Assembly: GCF_024652905.1 (NCBI RefSeq)
Contig: NZ_CP102428.1
Span: forward strand, 3,456,001 to 3,520,000
DNA: 64,000 nt
Reading direction: 5' to 3'
DNA from: Pseudomonas oryzihabitans
Lineage (GTDB): Bacteria > Pseudomonadota > Gammaproteobacteria > Pseudomonadales > Pseudomonadaceae
Below are positions 43,850 through 54,645 of the stretch, one piece after another. Positions within the stretch are counted from its first letter, which is position 1, and each line of letters starts with the position of its first letter. Position numbers and translations under genes: made by a program. The notes under the pieces are model-generated. The model had not been told where the DNA came from, did no database searches, and saw only the letters and a program-made list of their open reading frames with translations.

Positions 43850-46800
43850 ATGAACTTCTCCCAGTTCTTCATCCGCCGGCCGATCTTCGCCGCCGTGCTC
43901 TCGCTGATCATCCTGATCGGCGGGGCCATCTCGCTGTTCCAGCTGCCGATCAGCGAATACCCCGAGGTCGTCCCGCCCACCGTGGTGGTGCGCGCCACCT
44001 TCCCCGGCGCCAACCCCAAGGTGATCGGCGAGACCGTGGCCGCACCCCTGGAGCAGGCCATGAACGGCGTGGAGCACATGCTCTACCTGTCGTCCCAGTC
44101 GACCGCCGACGGCAAGCTGACCCTGACCATCACCTTCGCCCTGGGGACCAACCTGGACACCGCCCAGGTGCAGGTGCAGAACCGCGTCACCCGCACCCTG
44201 CCCAAGCTGCCGGAAGAGGTGCAGCGCCTCGGCGTGACCGCCGACAAGGCCTCGCCGGACCTGGCGATGGTGGTGCACCTGACCTCGCCGGATCAGCGCT
44301 ACGACATGCTCTATCTGTCCAACTACGCCCTGATCAACGTCAAGGACGAACTGGCGCGACTGGACGGCGTGGGCGATGTCCAGCTGTTCGGCATGGGCGA
44401 CTATTCCCTGCGCGTCTGGCTCGATCCGGACAAGGTCGCCTCGCGCGGCCTGACCGCCAGCGACGTGGTCACCGCCATCCGTGAGCAGAATCGCCAGGTC
44501 GCCGCCGGTGCCCTGGGCGCGCCGCCAGCGCCGGGCAGCACCAGCTTCCAGCTGGCCATCAACACCCAGGGCCGCCTGGTGGATGAGGAAGAATTCGCCA
44601 ACATCATCGTGCGCGCCGGCAGCGACGGCCAGATCACCCGGCTGCGCGACATCGCCCGCATCGAACTGGGCTCCAACCAGTACGCCCTGAGATCGCTGCT
44701 GAACAATCAGCCGGCGGTGGCCATCCCGATCTTCCAGCGCCCCGGCAGCAACGCCATCGACCTGTCCAACCAGGTACGCGCCAAGATGGCCGAGCTCAAG
44801 CAGGGCTTCCCCCAGGGCATGGACTACGAGATCGTCTACGACCCGACCATCTTCGTGCGCGGCTCCATCGAGGCCGTGGTGCACACCCTGTTCGAGGCCA
44901 TCATCCTGGTGGTGCTGGTGGTGATCCTGTTCCTGCAGACCTGGCGCGCCTCGATCATTCCGTTGGCGGCAGTGCCGGTGTCGCTGATCGGCACCTTCGC
45001 GGTGATGCACGCCTTCGGCTTCTCGCTCAATGCGTTGTCCCTGTTCGGCCTGGTGCTGGCCATCGGCATCGTGGTGGACGACGCCATCGTGGTGGTGGAA
45101 AACGTCGAACGGAACATCGGCCTCGGCCTCGATCCGGTGGCCGCCACCCGGCGCGCCATGGGCGAGGTGACCGGGCCCATCATCGCCACCGCCCTGGTGC
45201 TCTGCGCGGTGTTCGTGCCGACCGCCTTCATCTCCGGTCTCACCGGGCAGTTCTATCGGCAATTCGCCCTGACCATCGCCATCTCCACGGTGATCTCGGC
45301 CTTCAACTCCCTGACCCTGTCGCCGGCCCTGGCCGCGGTACTGCTCAAGGGCCACGACGCGCCCAAGGACCGTTTCTCGCGGCTGCTCGACCGGCTGTTC
45401 GGCGGCTGGCTGTTCGCGCCCTTCAACCGCTTCTTCGACAAGGCCAGCCACGGCTATGTCGGCGCCGTGCGCCGGGTATTGCGCGGTGGCTCCATCGTGC
45501 TGGTGCTCTATGTGGTGCTACTCGGCCTGACCGGCCTGGGCCTGGTGAAGACGCCGACCGGATTCGTACCGCCCCAGGACAAGCAGTACCTGGTGGCCTT
45601 CGCCCAATTGCCCGACGCCGCCACTCTGGATCGCAGCGAGGAGGTCATCCGCCGCATGTCGGCCATCGCCCTCAAGCACCCCGGTGTGGAAAGCACCGTG
45701 GCCTTCCCCGGCCTGTCCATCAACGGCTTCACCAACAGCCCCAACAGCGGCATCGTCTTCGTGACCCTCAAGCCCTTCGAGGAGCGCCGTGATCCCCAGT
45801 TGTCGGCCGGCGCCATCGCCGCGCAGCTGAACGGTGAATTCGCCGCCATCCAGGAATCCATCATCGCCATCTTCCCGCCGCCACCGGTGCAGGGGCTGGG
45901 CAGCATCGGCGGCTTCCGCCTGCAGGTGGAAGACCGTGGCAACCTGGGTTACGAGGAGCTCTACACCCAGACCCAGAGCGTGCTGGCCAAGGCCCGGCAG
46001 CTGCCGGAGCTGGCGCCGGAGTCGCTGTTCACCAGCTACCAGGTCAACGTGCCGCAGATCGATGCCCATATCGATCGCGAGAAGGCCAAGACCCACGGGG
46101 TGCCCATCGACGCCATCTTCGACACCCTGCAGGCCTACCTGGGCTCGGTCTACGCCAACGACTTCAACCGCTTCGGCCGTACCTTCCAGGTCAACGTCCA
46201 GGCCGACCAGCGCTTTCGCCTGGAGCCCGAGCAGATCGGCCAGCTCAAGGTGCGCAACGACCGCGGCGAGATGGTGCCCTTGTCCACCTTCGTCAAGATC
46301 AGCGATACCGCGGGGCCTGACCGGGTGATGCACTACAACGGCTTCCTCACCGCCGAGATCAACGGTGCGCCGGCCCCGGGCTACAGTTCCGGCCAGGCCC
46401 AGGCGGCCATCGAGGCGCTGCTCAAGCAGGAGTTGCCCAACGGCATGACCTTCGAATGGACCGAGCTGACCTACCAGCAGATCCTCTCCGGCAATACCGC
46501 CCTGCTGGTCTTCCCGCTCTGCGTGCTGCTGGCCTTCCTGGTACTGGCCGCCCAGTACGAGAGCTGGAGTCTGCCGCTGGCGGTGATCCTGATCGTGCCC
46601 ATGACCCTGCTCTCGGCCATCACCGGGGTGATCCTGGCCGGCAGCGACAACAACATCTTCACCCAGATCGGGCTGATCGTGCTGGTGGGCCTGGCGTGCA
46701 AGAACGCCATCCTCATCGTCGAGTTCGCCAAGGACCAGCAGGCCACCGGCAAGGACCGCGTCGCCGCGGTGCTGGAGGCCTGCCGCCTGCGCCTGAGACC

Positions 46801-47026
46801 CATCCTGATGACCAGCTTCGCCTTCATCATGGGTGTGGTGCCCCTGGTGACCTCCACTGGTGCCGGCGCCGAGATGCGTCATGCCATGGGCGTCGCGGTG
46901 TTCTCCGGGATGCTCGGGGTGACCTTCTTCGGGCTGCTGCTCACGCCGCTGTTCTATGTGCTGGTGCGCGCCTTCGTCGAGCGTCGCCAGGCCCGTTCCG
47001 CCGTTGCTCAGGAGGCCCAGGCATGA
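43850..47026 (+). CDS. mexF: RND efflux pump permease MexF-like
   Basis: 1058-residue inner-membrane HAE1-family transporter with 12 membrane helices and two large periplasmic loops. N terminus MNFSQFFIRRPIFAAVLSLI; the TM4 proton-relay aspartates lie in LAIGIVVDDAIVVVENVER, and GLACKNAILIVEFAKD is in TM10. The ATG at 43850 follows AAGGAAAG. Overlaps oprN by four bases. Confidence 0.95.
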   Translation: MNFSQFFIRRPIFAAVLSLIILIGGAISLFQLPISEYPEVVPPTVVVRATFPGANPKVIGETVAAPLEQAMNGVEHMLYLSSQSTADGKLTLTITFALGTNLDTAQVQVQNRVTRTLPKLPEEVQRLGVTADKASPDLAMVVHLTSPDQRYDMLYLSNYALINVKDELARLDGVGDVQLFGMGDYSLRVWLDPDKVASRGLTASDVVTAIREQNRQVAAGALGAPPAPGSTSFQLAINTQGRLVDEEEFANIIVRAGSDGQITRLRDIARIELGSNQYALRSLLNNQPAVAIPIFQRPGSNAIDLSNQVRAKMAELKQGFPQGMDYEIVYDPTIFVRGSIEAVVHTLFEAIILVVLVVILFLQTWRASIIPLAAVPVSLIGTFAVMHAFGFSLNALSLFGLVLAIGIVVDDAIVVVENVERNIGLGLDPVAATRRAMGEVTGPIIATALVLCAVFVPTAFISGLTGQFYRQFALTIAISTVISAFNSLTLSPALAAVLLKGHDAPKDRFSRLLDRLFGGWLFAPFNRFFDKASHGYVGAVRRVLRGGSIVLVLYVVLLGLTGLGLVKTPTGFVPPQDKQYLVAFAQLPDAATLDRSEEVIRRMSAIALKHPGVESTVAFPGLSINGFTNSPNSGIVFVTLKPFEERRDPQLSAGAIAAQLNGEFAAIQESIIAIFPPPPVQGLGSIGGFRLQVEDRGNLGYEELYTQTQSVLAKARQLPELAPESLFTSYQVNVPQIDAHIDREKAKTHGVPIDAIFDTLQAYLGSVYANDFNRFGRTFQVNVQADQRFRLEPEQIGQLKVRNDRGEMVPLSTFVKISDTAGPDRVMHYNGFLTAEINGAPAPGYSSGQAQAAIEALLKQELPNGMTFEWTELTYQQILSGNTALLVFPLCVLLAFLVLAAQYESWSLPLAVILIVPMTLLSAITGVILAGSDNNIFTQIGLIVLVGLACKNAILIVEFAKDQQATGKDRVAAVLEACRLRLRPILMTSFAFIMGVVPLVTSTGAGAEMRHAMGVAVFSGMLGVTFFGLLLTPLFYVLVRAFVERRQARSAVAQEAQA

Positions 47027-48456
47027 AGGCTTTCGCTCCCCTGCTGCTGGCGCTGGCGGTTTCCGCCTGCGCCGTCGGCCCGCACTACCAGGCGCCTACC
47101 CCGGCGCCGGCCCAACTCAAGGCCAGTCAGCAATCCGCGGCCTATGACCAGAGTCGCTTCGAGGCACTCTGGTGGCGCCAGTTCGAGGACCCGACCCTCA
47201 ACGCCCTGGTCGCCAGCAGCCTGGACGGCAACCGTGAATTGCGCGCCGCCTTCGCCCGGCTGCGTGCCGCCCGCGCCCTGCGCGATGACGACGCCAACGA
47301 TCTCTACCCCACGGTCACCAGCCGCGCCAGCAGCCAGCTAGGCAAGGCCCAGCAGCCCGGCCTGACCGAGGAGCGCGTCAACAGCGAGCGCTATGACCTG
47401 GGCCTGGACATGGCCTGGGAGCTGGACCTGTTCGGGCGCGTCCGCCATACCCTGGAAGCCAGCGATGCCCGCGCCGAAGCCGCGGCGTCGGATCTCGCCG
47501 CGCTGCAGGTCAGCCTGATCGCCGAACTGGTGGACGCCTATGGCGACCTGCGCGGCGCCCAGCTGCGCGAACGCATCGCCCGCGACAACCTCGGCAACCA
47601 GCGCGAGGCGCGCCGCTTGACCGTGACCCTGAGGGACGAAGGCATGGGCAGCGACCTGGACGTGCAGCGCAGCGAAGCGCGGCTGGCGGCCACCGAAGCC
47701 AGCCTGCCGGAATTCCAGGCCCAGGCCACCCGTGCGCGCAACCGCATCGCCACCCTGCTCGGCCAGCGCCCGGACGCCTTGAGCGTGGATCTCTCACCCA
47801 AGGCCCTGCCGGCCATCGCCAAGCGCCTGCCCATCGGCGATCCTGGCGAATTGCTGCGCCGCCGTCCGGACGTGGCCGCTGCCGAACGCCGGCTGGCCGC
47901 CGCCACCGCCGACGTGGGCGTGGCCACCGCCGATCTCTTCCCGCGGGTCAGCCTCTCGGGCTTTCTCGGCTTCACCGCCGGGCGCGGCTCGCAGATCGGC
48001 AGCAGTGCCGCCCGGGCCTGGGGACTCGGCCCGAGCATCACCTGGCCGGCCTTCGACCTGGGCAGCGTCCGCGCCCGCTTGCGCGGCGCCCGTGCCGGCT
48101 CCGAAGAAGCCCTGGCCAACTACGAGCAGCAGGTGCTGACCGCCCTGGAAGAAAGCGCCAATGCCTTCAGCGACTACGGCCGTCGCCAGGAGCGCCTGCA
48201 GGCGCTGATCCGTCAGTCGGTGGCCAGTCGCGCCGCTGCCGACCAGGCCGAGATCCGCTATCGCGAAGGCGGTACCGACTTCCTGGTGCTGCTCGATGCC
48301 CAGCGCGAACGCCTGGCCGCCGAGGACCAGCAGGCCCAGGGCGAGATCGAGCTCTATCGCGGCATCGTCGCCCTCTACAAGGCCCTGGGTGGCGGCTGGG
48401 ACGTGCAGCCCGCCCGTCTCGCCCAGGGTAACGCTTCCCCCGCGCCGGCGCTCTGA
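47023..48456 (+). CDS. oprN: RND efflux outer-membrane lipoprotein OprN-like
   Basis: 477-residue TolC-family (NodT/OprM type) channel. Signal peptide with lipobox LAVSAC at residue 18, then CAVGPHYQAP, typical of this group. Two repeats of coiled-coil/beta segments follow (AAELDLFGRVR-type WELDLFG, and GPSITWPAFDLGSVRARL). ATG overlaps the mexF stop. Ends the efflux operon, followed by a strong terminator. Confidence 0.93.
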   Translation: MKAFAPLLLALAVSACAVGPHYQAPTPAPAQLKASQQSAAYDQSRFEALWWRQFEDPTLNALVASSLDGNRELRAAFARLRAARALRDDDANDLYPTVTSRASSQLGKAQQPGLTEERVNSERYDLGLDMAWELDLFGRVRHTLEASDARAEAAASDLAALQVSLIAELVDAYGDLRGAQLRERIARDNLGNQREARRLTVTLRDEGMGSDLDVQRSEARLAATEASLPEFQAQATRARNRIATLLGQRPDALSVDLSPKALPAIAKRLPIGDPGELLRRRPDVAAAERRLAAATADVGVATADLFPRVSLSGFLGFTAGRGSQIGSSAARAWGLGPSITWPAFDLGSVRARLRGARAGSEEALANYEQQVLTALEESANAFSDYGRRQERLQALIRQSVASRAAADQAEIRYREGGTDFLVLLDAQRERLAAEDQQAQGEIELYRGIVALYKALGGGWDVQPARLAQGNASPAPAL

Positions 48457-48470
48457 CGCTGGCGCTTACC

Positions 48471-48515
48471 CCCGACACGCGTGTTCTCTTGCTCCTTTGG
48501 CGTGTCGGGTTTTTT
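48471..48515 (+). terminator. Intrinsic terminator of mexEF-oprN
   Basis: CCCGACACGC (48471-48480) pairs with GCGTGTCGGG (48500-48509), followed by six T. Confidence 0.93.
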
Positions 48516-48887
48516 CTTCGCACTACCCGGTGCGGCGTCCAGGGTGCCGCACCGGGTGCCCTCCTCCGCACAGATCTGAGCAAAAGCCCGTATTAGAGGT
48601 CTTAGTGATACCCGCACAGCGCCTGCCAGGTGTTTGAGACCCGTGCTGGACACGGCGTGCCTGTTTCCTAATATTTTGTAAGGGAGACAGGGCTAGGATT
48701 TTGTGGTCTCTCTTTTATTATCACCTTAGGTTATTAAACCTTCGGTTCTTGTACGAAACTCGAAGATCGATTCCGACACCTCTCGCCGTCTTGGCGATCT
48801 CTGCGTGGACGCATCGAATGCCGCTCGAGGTCTCGAGGGAGCACCATCTATCCACCGCCGTGAGGCGCTCAGCTAAAGGATGCAGGC
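48516..48887 (+). promoter_or_regulatory. Upstream region of the Mrp antiporter operon with 12-bp palindrome
   Basis: The gap 48457-48887 contains the oprN terminator, then a perfect 12-bp inverted repeat (ACCCGGTGCGGC 48525-48536, GCCGCACCGGGT 48546-48557) and an AT-rich stretch (about 48668-48745) likely to hold the operon promoter, leaving a leader of over 100 nt. I do not recognise a known riboswitch in it. AAAGGA precedes the mrpA ATG by about seven bases. Confidence 0.5.
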
Positions 48888-51695
48888 ATGGTATTGGCGC
48901 TGATCATCGCGTTGCCCTTCCTGGGAACACTGTTGTCGCTGGCGACCGATCGCTTCGGTCGGCGCGCCTGCGCCCTGGGCACCGCCGTGGCGCCCGCCCT
49001 GGCCCTGGCCCTGCTGGCCACGCAACTCCCAGCGGTGCTGGACGGCACCGTGCTGCTGCAGCGGGTGGACTGGCTGCCGGCCCTGGGGCTGAATCTCAGC
49101 CTGCGCCTGGACGGTCTGGGGCTGATGTTCGCCCTGATGATCCTGGTCATCGGCCTGCTGGTGATCCTCTATGCCACCTATTACCTGAGCAAGGACGAGC
49201 CGGTCGGGCGCTTCTTCGCTTACCTGCTCTTGTTCATGGGCGCCATGCTGGGCGTGGTGCTGGCGGAAAACCTGCTGCTGCTGATGGTGTTCTGGGAGTT
49301 GACCAGCCTGTCGTCCTTCCTGCTGATCGGCTTCTGGAGCCATAGCAAGGAAGCCCGCCAGGGCGCGCGCATGGCCCTGACCGTCACCGGCGGCGGCGGC
49401 CTGGCCCTGCTCGCCGGCATCCTCTTGATCGGCCATATCGTCGGCAGCTTCGAGTTGACCGACGTGCTCGCCGCCGGCCCGCTGATCACCGGCCATGCCC
49501 TCTATCCACTGGCGCTGATCCTGGTGTTGCTGGGCGTCTTCACCAAGTCCGCGCAATTTCCCTTCCACTTCTGGCTGCCCCAGGCCATGGCCGCGCCGAC
49601 GCCCGTATCGGCCTATCTGCACTCGGCGACCATGGTCAAGGCCGGGGTCTTCCTGCTGGCGCGGCTCTATCCGGCGCTGGCCGATTCGGAGTGGTGGTTC
49701 TACATCGTCACCCTCACCGGCCTCACCACCCTGGTGGTGGGCGCCATCCTGGCGCTGTTCCAGCACGACCTCAAAGGCCTGCTGGCCTACTCCACCATCA
49801 GCCATCTCGGCCTGATCACCCTGCTGTTCGGCCTCGACACCCAGCTGTCCACCGTGGCGGCGGTGTTCCACATCCTCAACCACGCCACCTTCAAGGCCTC
49901 GCTGTTCATGGCCGCCGGCATCATCGACCACGAGACCGGCAGCCGCGACATGCGGCGTCTGGCCGGGCTCTGGCGCTACATGCCGCATACCGCGGTGCTG
50001 GCCATGGTCGCCGCCGCGGCCATGGGCGGGGTGCCCCTGCTCAACGGCTTCCTGAGCAAGGAGATGTTCTTCAACGAGACCCTCAATCACGGCCTGTTCG
50101 GCAGCTTCAGCTGGGTCGTGCCGGCGGTGGCGGTGCTCTACGGGGTCTTCTCGGTGGCCTATTCGCTGCGCTTCATCCACGACGTCTTCTTCAACGGCGA
50201 GCCGCGCGACCTGCCCCACTACCCGCCTCATGAACCGCCGCGCTACATGAAGATCCCGGTGGAGATCCTGGTGCTGCTCTGCCTGCTGGTGGGCGTGGTG
50301 CCGGGCTACACCGTGGCGCCGCTGCTGGCCGCGGGTGCCAGCGCCGCCCTTGGCGGTAGCCTGCCCGACTACAGCCTGGCCATCTGGCACGGCTTCAACA
50401 CCGCCCTGGTGATGAGCATCCTGGCCATGGTCGGCGGCGTACTGGTCTATGCCTTCCGCCAGCCCCTGTTCCGCTGGCAGGAGGGACTGCCCGACGTCGA
50501 CGCCCGCCTGGTCTTCGAGCAGAGCCTGAACCGGCTGATCGGCTTCGCCCAGCGGCTCACCGGGCGCCTGGAGAGCGGCTCGCTGCAGGGCTACATCGCG
50601 CTGATGCTGGCGGCCACCCTGGTGCTGCTGGTGGCGGCACTGTCGGGGCTGGACAGCCTTCACGGTCCGGTCGCGCTGTCGCCCTTCGATCCGCTCACCG
50701 CCCTGGGCCTGGGCATCCTGATGCTGACCGCGGTACTGACGGTGTTCTTCCACCGCAACCGGCTCAAGGCCTTGATGACCCTGAGCACCGTGGGCCTGAT
50801 CGTCTCGCTGCTGTTCGCCCGCTACTCGGCGCCGGACCTGGCCCTGACCCAGCTGTCGGTGGAGGTGGTGACGATCATCCTGCTGGTGCTGGCGCTGTTC
50901 TTCATGCCGGATCGCACGCCCATCGAATCCAGCAGCCTGCGCGGCCTGCGCGACGTCCTGCTGGCCGGCGGCCTGGGCCTGCTGGTGGCGCTGCTGGCCT
51001 ATGCCGTGCTGACCCGCCCCTACGAGGGCATCGGCGACTTCTTCCTGGCCAACTCGGTGTCCGGGGGTGGTGGCTACAACGTGGTCAACGTCATCCTGGT
51101 GGACTTCCGTGGTTTCGACACCCTTGGCGAGATCACCGTGCTGGCCATCGCCGCCGCCGGCGTCTACGGTCTGCTCAAGCACCTGCATCTGCCGCATCCG
51201 CTGGTCGACCCCAAGGGCACGCCCTGGTCCCGCGACAGCCACCCGATGATCCTCAACAACGTGGCGCGGGTGCTGCTGCCGCTGGCGTTGCTGGTATCGG
51301 CCTTCATCTTCGTGCGTGGCCACAACCTGCCCGGCGGCGGCTTCATCGCCGGCCTGATCACCGCCATCGCCCTGATCCTGCAGTACGTGGCCCATGGCGT
51401 GACCTGGACCCAGCGGCGCCTGCCGATCAGCTACCACGCCATCTGCGGCCTCGGCGTGCTGATCGCTGCCTTGACCGGACTGGGTTCGCTGGCCTTCGGT
51501 CACCCCTTCCTCACCACCGCCTTCGACTACTTCGCCATCCCCCTGATCGGCAAGACCGAACTGGCCACCGCCCTGATCTTCGATCTCGGCGTCTACCTCG
51601 CCGTCGTCGGCGCCACCCTCCTGATCCTCTCCAACCTCGGCCATGTCAGCCGGGACGAGACGGACAAGGACGGCTCCAGCCAGGAGGTGCTCTAA
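48888..51695 (+). CDS. mrpA: Mrp-type Na+/H+ antiporter subunit A (A/B fusion)
   Basis: 935-residue membrane protein homologous to complex I Nuo[25 protein letters not shown] carries the key glutamate, and [24 protein letters not shown] the key lysine region. About 20 helices. The C-terminal part (about 760-935; [24 protein letters not shown] ... [14 protein letters not shown]) corresponds to the end of MrpA plus MrpB, so B is fused as in group 2 (Pha/Sha-type) operons. Exchanges cytoplasmic Na+ (or K+) for H+; confers alkali/salt tolerance. Confidence 0.94.
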   Translation: MVLALIIALPFLGTLLSLATDRFGRRACALGTAVAPALALALLATQLPAVLDGTVLLQRVDWLPALGLNLSLRLDGLGLMFALMILVIGLLVILYATYYLSKDEPVGRFFAYLLLFMGAMLGVVLAENLLLLMVFWELTSLSSFLLIGFWSHSKEARQGARMALTVTGGGGLALLAGILLIGHIVGSFELTDVLAAGPLITGHALYPLALILVLLGVFTKSAQFPFHFWLPQAMAAPTPVSAYLHSATMVKAGVFLLARLYPALADSEWWFYIVTLTGLTTLVVGAILALFQHDLKGLLAYSTISHLGLITLLFGLDTQLSTVAAVFHILNHATFKASLFMAAGIIDHETGSRDMRRLAGLWRYMPHTAVLAMVAAAAMGGVPLLNGFLSKEMFFNETLNHGLFGSFSWVVPAVAVLYGVFSVAYSLRFIHDVFFNGEPRDLPHYPPHEPPRYMKIPVEILVLLCLLVGVVPGYTVAPLLAAGASAALGGSLPDYSLAIWHGFNTALVMSILAMVGGVLVYAFRQPLFRWQEGLPDVDARLVFEQSLNRLIGFAQRLTGRLESGSLQGYIALMLAATLVLLVAALSGLDSLHGPVALSPFDPLTALGLGILMLTAVLTVFFHRNRLKALMTLSTVGLIVSLLFARYSAPDLALTQLSVEVVTIILLVLALFFMPDRTPIESSSLRGLRDVLLAGGLGLLVALLAYAVLTRPYEGIGDFFLANSVSGGGGYNVVNVILVDFRGFDTLGEITVLAIAAAGVYGLLKHLHLPHPLVDPKGTPWSRDSHPMILNNVARVLLPLALLVSAFIFVRGHNLPGGGFIAGLITAIALILQYVAHGVTWTQRRLPISYHAICGLGVLIAALTGLGSLAFGHPFLTTAFDYFAIPLIGKTELATALIFDLGVYLAVVGATLLILSNLGHVSRDETDKDGSSQEVL

Positions 51696-51696
51696 C

Positions 51697-52026
51697 ATGG
51701 AAATCCTGTTCTGCACGGCCCTTGGGGTCCTCGTCGCCAGCGGCGTCTACCTGCTGCTCCGGGCGCGCCTCTATCCGGTGGTGCTCGGCCTCACCCTGCT
51801 CTCCTACGCGGTCAATCTCTTCCTGTTTGCCATGGGCCGCCTGCGCACCGGCGTGCCGGCGGTGATCGGCAAGGCCGCCGAGCAGGCCGATCCGGTGCCC
51901 CAGGCGCTGGTGCTCACCGCCATCGTCATCGGCTTCGCCATGACCGCCTTCGTGGTGGCCCTGTCGCTGCGCGCCCTCGGCGAGTTGCGTACCGACCACG
52001 TGGATGGCGAGGAGCCGCGCCGATGA
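51697..52026 (+). CDS. mrpC: Mrp antiporter subunit C
   Basis: 109-residue NuoK-like protein with three membrane helices; LYPVVLGLTLLSYAVNLFLFAMG and PVPQALVLTAIVIGFAMTAF are subunit C signatures. Preceded by CAGGAGG. Overlaps mrpD by four bases. Confidence 0.94.
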   Translation: MEILFCTALGVLVASGVYLLLRARLYPVVLGLTLLSYAVNLFLFAMGRLRTGVPAVIGKAAEQADPVPQALVLTAIVIGFAMTAFVVALSLRALGELRTDHVDGEEPRR

Positions 52027-53522
52027 AGCACCTGATCATCCTGCCGATTCTCGTACCGCTGTTCATGGGTGCCTTCCTGCTCATGCGTCCGCGGCTGTCC
52101 GCCAGCACCGCGCGCGGGCTGTCGCTGCTGGCCACCTGGACCCTGCTGCCGCTGGCACTGCTGCTCCTGCAGCGAGCCAACAGCGGTCAGCTGGAGGTCT
52201 ATGCCCTGGGCGACTGGCCGGCGCCCTTCGGTATCGTCCTGCTGCTGGATCGCCTGGCCGCGCTGATGCTGGTCAGCGTGGCGGTGCTGGCCGCCGGGGC
52301 GGCGCTCTATGCCTGCCGCGGCGACGACAAGCGTGGCCCGGATTTCCATGCGCTGTTCCAGTTCCAGCTGCTGGGCATCAATGGCGCCTTTCTCACCGGC
52401 GACCTGTTCAACCTCTTCGTCTTCTTCGAGATCCTGCTGATCGCCTCCTATGCCCTGCTGGTGCATGGCGCCGGCCCCGCCCGGGTCCGCGCCGGCCTGC
52501 ACTACGTGGTGCTCAACCTGGTGGGCTCGGCGCTGTTCCTGATCGGCATCGGCCTGCTCTATGGCCTGCTCGGCACCCTGAACATGGCCGACCTCGGCCT
52601 CCGGGTCGCCAACGCCGATCCCGAACAGGCACCGCTGCTGGCCGCCGCGGGCTTTCTGCTGCTGGTGGTCTTTGGTCTCAAGGGCGCCATCCTGCCGCTG
52701 TACTTCTGGCTGCCCAGTGCTTATTCCGCCGCCAGCGCCCCGGTCGCCGCCCTGTTCGCCATCATGACCAAGGTCGGGCTCTACGCCATCGTCCGCGTCT
52801 TCCTGCTGGTATTCGGCACGGCCGCCGGCCCCCTGGCCCACTATGTCCTGCCCTGGCTCTGGCCGCTGGCGGCGGTCACCCTGGCCGCCGGGGTGTTCGG
52901 CGCCCTGGCGGCCCATCACCTCAAGGCCCTGCTTGGCTACCTGGTGGTCATCTCGGTAGGGATGCTGCTGACCGGCGTGGCCCTGGGCAGCGTCGCGGGC
53001 CTGGCCGCCAGCTTCTTCTACCTGGTGCACAGCACCTGGATCGCCGGTGCCCTGTTCCTGCTGGCGGATCTCATCGCCCAGCAGCGCGGGGCGCAGGGCG
53101 ATACCCTCAACAGCGGTCCGCAACTGGCTCACCCACGACTGCTCGGTGGCCTGTTCTTTCTCGGTGCGGTATCCGTCGCCGGCCTGCCGCCCTTCCCCGG
53201 CTTTCTCGGCAAGGTGATGCTCTTGCAGGCTACCGGCACCACCTGGCCGGCATTGATCATCTGGCCGGTGGTGCTGCTGGGCGGCCTGGGCATGATCATC
53301 GCCCTGTCCCGCGCCGGCACCACGCTGTTCTGGCGCGGCAACAGCGCCGCCCTGGACGTCCGCCTCGATCCGGTCCAGCTCGCCGCCACCCTCGGCCTGC
53401 TGCTGGGCAGCCCGCTGCTGATGGCGCTGGCCGCGCCGCTGCACGGCTACGCCTTGGAAACCGCCCGGCAATTGCTGGACGTCACACCCTACTTCGACAT
53501 CGTCCGGGGGGTTGGCCCATGA
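52023..53522 (+). CDS. mrpD: Mrp antiporter subunit D
   Basis: 499-residue NuoM/N-like antiporter subunit with about 14 helices. NLFVFFEILLIASYALLVHG contains the conserved glutamate; KGAILPLYFWLPSAYSAASAPVAALFAIMTKVG the lysine region. ATGA overlap at both ends with mrpC and mrpE. Confidence 0.95.
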   Translation: MKHLIILPILVPLFMGAFLLMRPRLSASTARGLSLLATWTLLPLALLLLQRANSGQLEVYALGDWPAPFGIVLLLDRLAALMLVSVAVLAAGAALYACRGDDKRGPDFHALFQFQLLGINGAFLTGDLFNLFVFFEILLIASYALLVHGAGPARVRAGLHYVVLNLVGSALFLIGIGLLYGLLGTLNMADLGLRVANADPEQAPLLAAAGFLLLVVFGLKGAILPLYFWLPSAYSAASAPVAALFAIMTKVGLYAIVRVFLLVFGTAAGPLAHYVLPWLWPLAAVTLAAGVFGALAAHHLKALLGYLVVISVGMLLTGVALGSVAGLAASFFYLVHSTWIAGALFLLADLIAQQRGAQGDTLNSGPQLAHPRLLGGLFFLGAVSVAGLPPFPGFLGKVMLLQATGTTWPALIIWPVVLLGGLGMIIALSRAGTTLFWRGNSAALDVRLDPVQLAATLGLLLGSPLLMALAAPLHGYALETARQLLDVTPYFDIVRGVGP

Positions 53523-54016
53523 AACGCTGGCTACCGCACCCACTGCTCACCGGGTTGCTGACCCTGACCTGGCTGCTGCTCAACAACAGCCTGAGTCTGG
53601 GCCAGCTGCTGCTGGGTCTGCTGCTTGGCTGGGGCATCCCGCTGCTGTGCCAGGACTTCCTGCTGCACGCGCCCCGGCTGCGCCGCCCGGTCCTCCTGCT
53701 GCGCTACATGCTGATGGTGGTATACGACATCATCGTCGCCAACCTGCACGTCGCCCGCCTGGTGCTGGGCCGGACCGAGGCGCTCAAGCCGGCGTTCATC
53801 GAGGTGCCCATCGACATCGAGGACGAATTCCTGCTCACCCTGCTGGCCTGCGTGGTATCCCTCACCCCCGGCACCGTTTCCTCCGGCCTCAGCGGCGATC
53901 GCAAGACCCTGCTGCTGCACGGTCTCGATGTCGCGGACAAGGACGCGGTGATCCATCAGGTCAAGACGCGCTATGAAGCCCCGCTCAAGGAGATCTTCGA
54001 ATGCTCACCTACGTGA
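53519..54016 (+). CDS. mrpE: Mrp antiporter subunit E
   Basis: 165 residues with N-terminal helices (HPLLTGLLTLTWLLLNNSL; LLLGLLLGWGIPLL) and a cytoplasmic C-terminal domain with LLACVVSLTPGTVS, characteristic of MrpE. ATG at 53519 overlaps the mrpD stop; the longer upstream frame is not coding. Overlaps mrpF by 16 bases. Confidence 0.94.
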   Translation: MKRWLPHPLLTGLLTLTWLLLNNSLSLGQLLLGLLLGWGIPLLCQDFLLHAPRLRRPVLLLRYMLMVVYDIIVANLHVARLVLGRTEALKPAFIEVPIDIEDEFLLTLLACVVSLTPGTVSSGLSGDRKTLLLHGLDVADKDAVIHQVKTRYEAPLKEIFECSPT

Positions 54017-54270
54017 CCCTGCTGTGCATGGGGATGATGGGCGTGGCCGCCGTGCTCAACGTCTATCGCCTGGTGAAGGGACCGGACATTCCGGATCGGG
54101 TGCTGGCCCTGGATACCCTCTACATCAACGTCCTGGCGATCATCATCCTGCTCGGTATCTGGCTGGCCACCGACGTCTTCTTCGAAGCCTCGCTGCTCAT
54201 CGCCGTAACCGGTTTCGTCGGCACCGTGGCGCTGGGCAAGCATATGCTGCATGGCGAAATCATCGATTAA
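54001..54270 (+). CDS. mrpF: Mrp antiporter subunit F
   Basis: 89-residue three-helix protein; VYRLVKGPDIPDRVLALDTLY carries the conserved acidic residue of MrpF. The operon order supports it. Confidence 0.94.
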   Translation: MLTYVTLLCMGMMGVAAVLNVYRLVKGPDIPDRVLALDTLYINVLAIIILLGIWLATDVFFEASLLIAVTGFVGTVALGKHMLHGEIID

Positions 54271-54284
54271 CAGGGAGCTACCCC

Positions 54285-54614
54285 ATGCCCTTCTGGCTCG
54301 AACTCCTGATCTGCGCCCTGCTGCTCATCGGCAGCAGCTTCGCTCTCATCGGCGCCATCGGCCTGTACCGGCTGCCGGACTTCTTCATGCGCCTGCACGG
54401 TCCGACCAAGGCCACCACCCTGGGCGTGGGCAGCACCATCATCGCCTCGATGCTGTTCTTCAGCAGCCAGGGCGAAGGTCTCAGCCTGCACGAGTTGCTG
54501 ATCGCCCTGTTCATCTTCATCACCGCGCCGGTCAGCGCCCATATGCTGGCGCGCGCCGCCATCCAGCAGAAGGTCAAGCAGGTGGAACGCACCGACGGCC
54601 AGCCCTGGCGCTAG
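54285..54614 (+). CDS. mrpG: Mrp antiporter subunit G
   Basis: 109 residues, three helices; GAIGLYRLPDFFMRLHGPTKATTLGVG is the MrpG signature. CAGGGAG precedes ATG 54285. Last gene of the mrp(AB)CDEFG operon; it converges on the DppA-like gene. Confidence 0.94.
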   Translation: MPFWLELLICALLLIGSSFALIGAIGLYRLPDFFMRLHGPTKATTLGVGSTIIASMLFFSSQGEGLSLHELLIALFIFITAPVSAHMLARAAIQQKVKQVERTDGQPWR

Positions 54615-54645
54615 GCTGACCGCGCACCGCTCGTCGCAGACGGTC

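Noticed and set aside
43742-45451. 569-codon minus-strand frame antisense to mexF
   Set aside because: Shadow of mexF; begins in coding sequence and runs through the repeat in the mexE-mexF gap.
48558-48887. Na+ or Li+ riboswitch before the Mrp operon
   Set aside because: Tempting by context, but I could not find a recognisable conserved core; left as an unexplained leader.
48873-51716. 947-codon minus-strand open frame antisense to mrpA
   Set aside because: Its translation is a low-complexity Gln/His/Gly/Ala-rich string typical of the reverse strand of GC-rich membrane-protein genes; mrpA on the plus strand has clear motifs.
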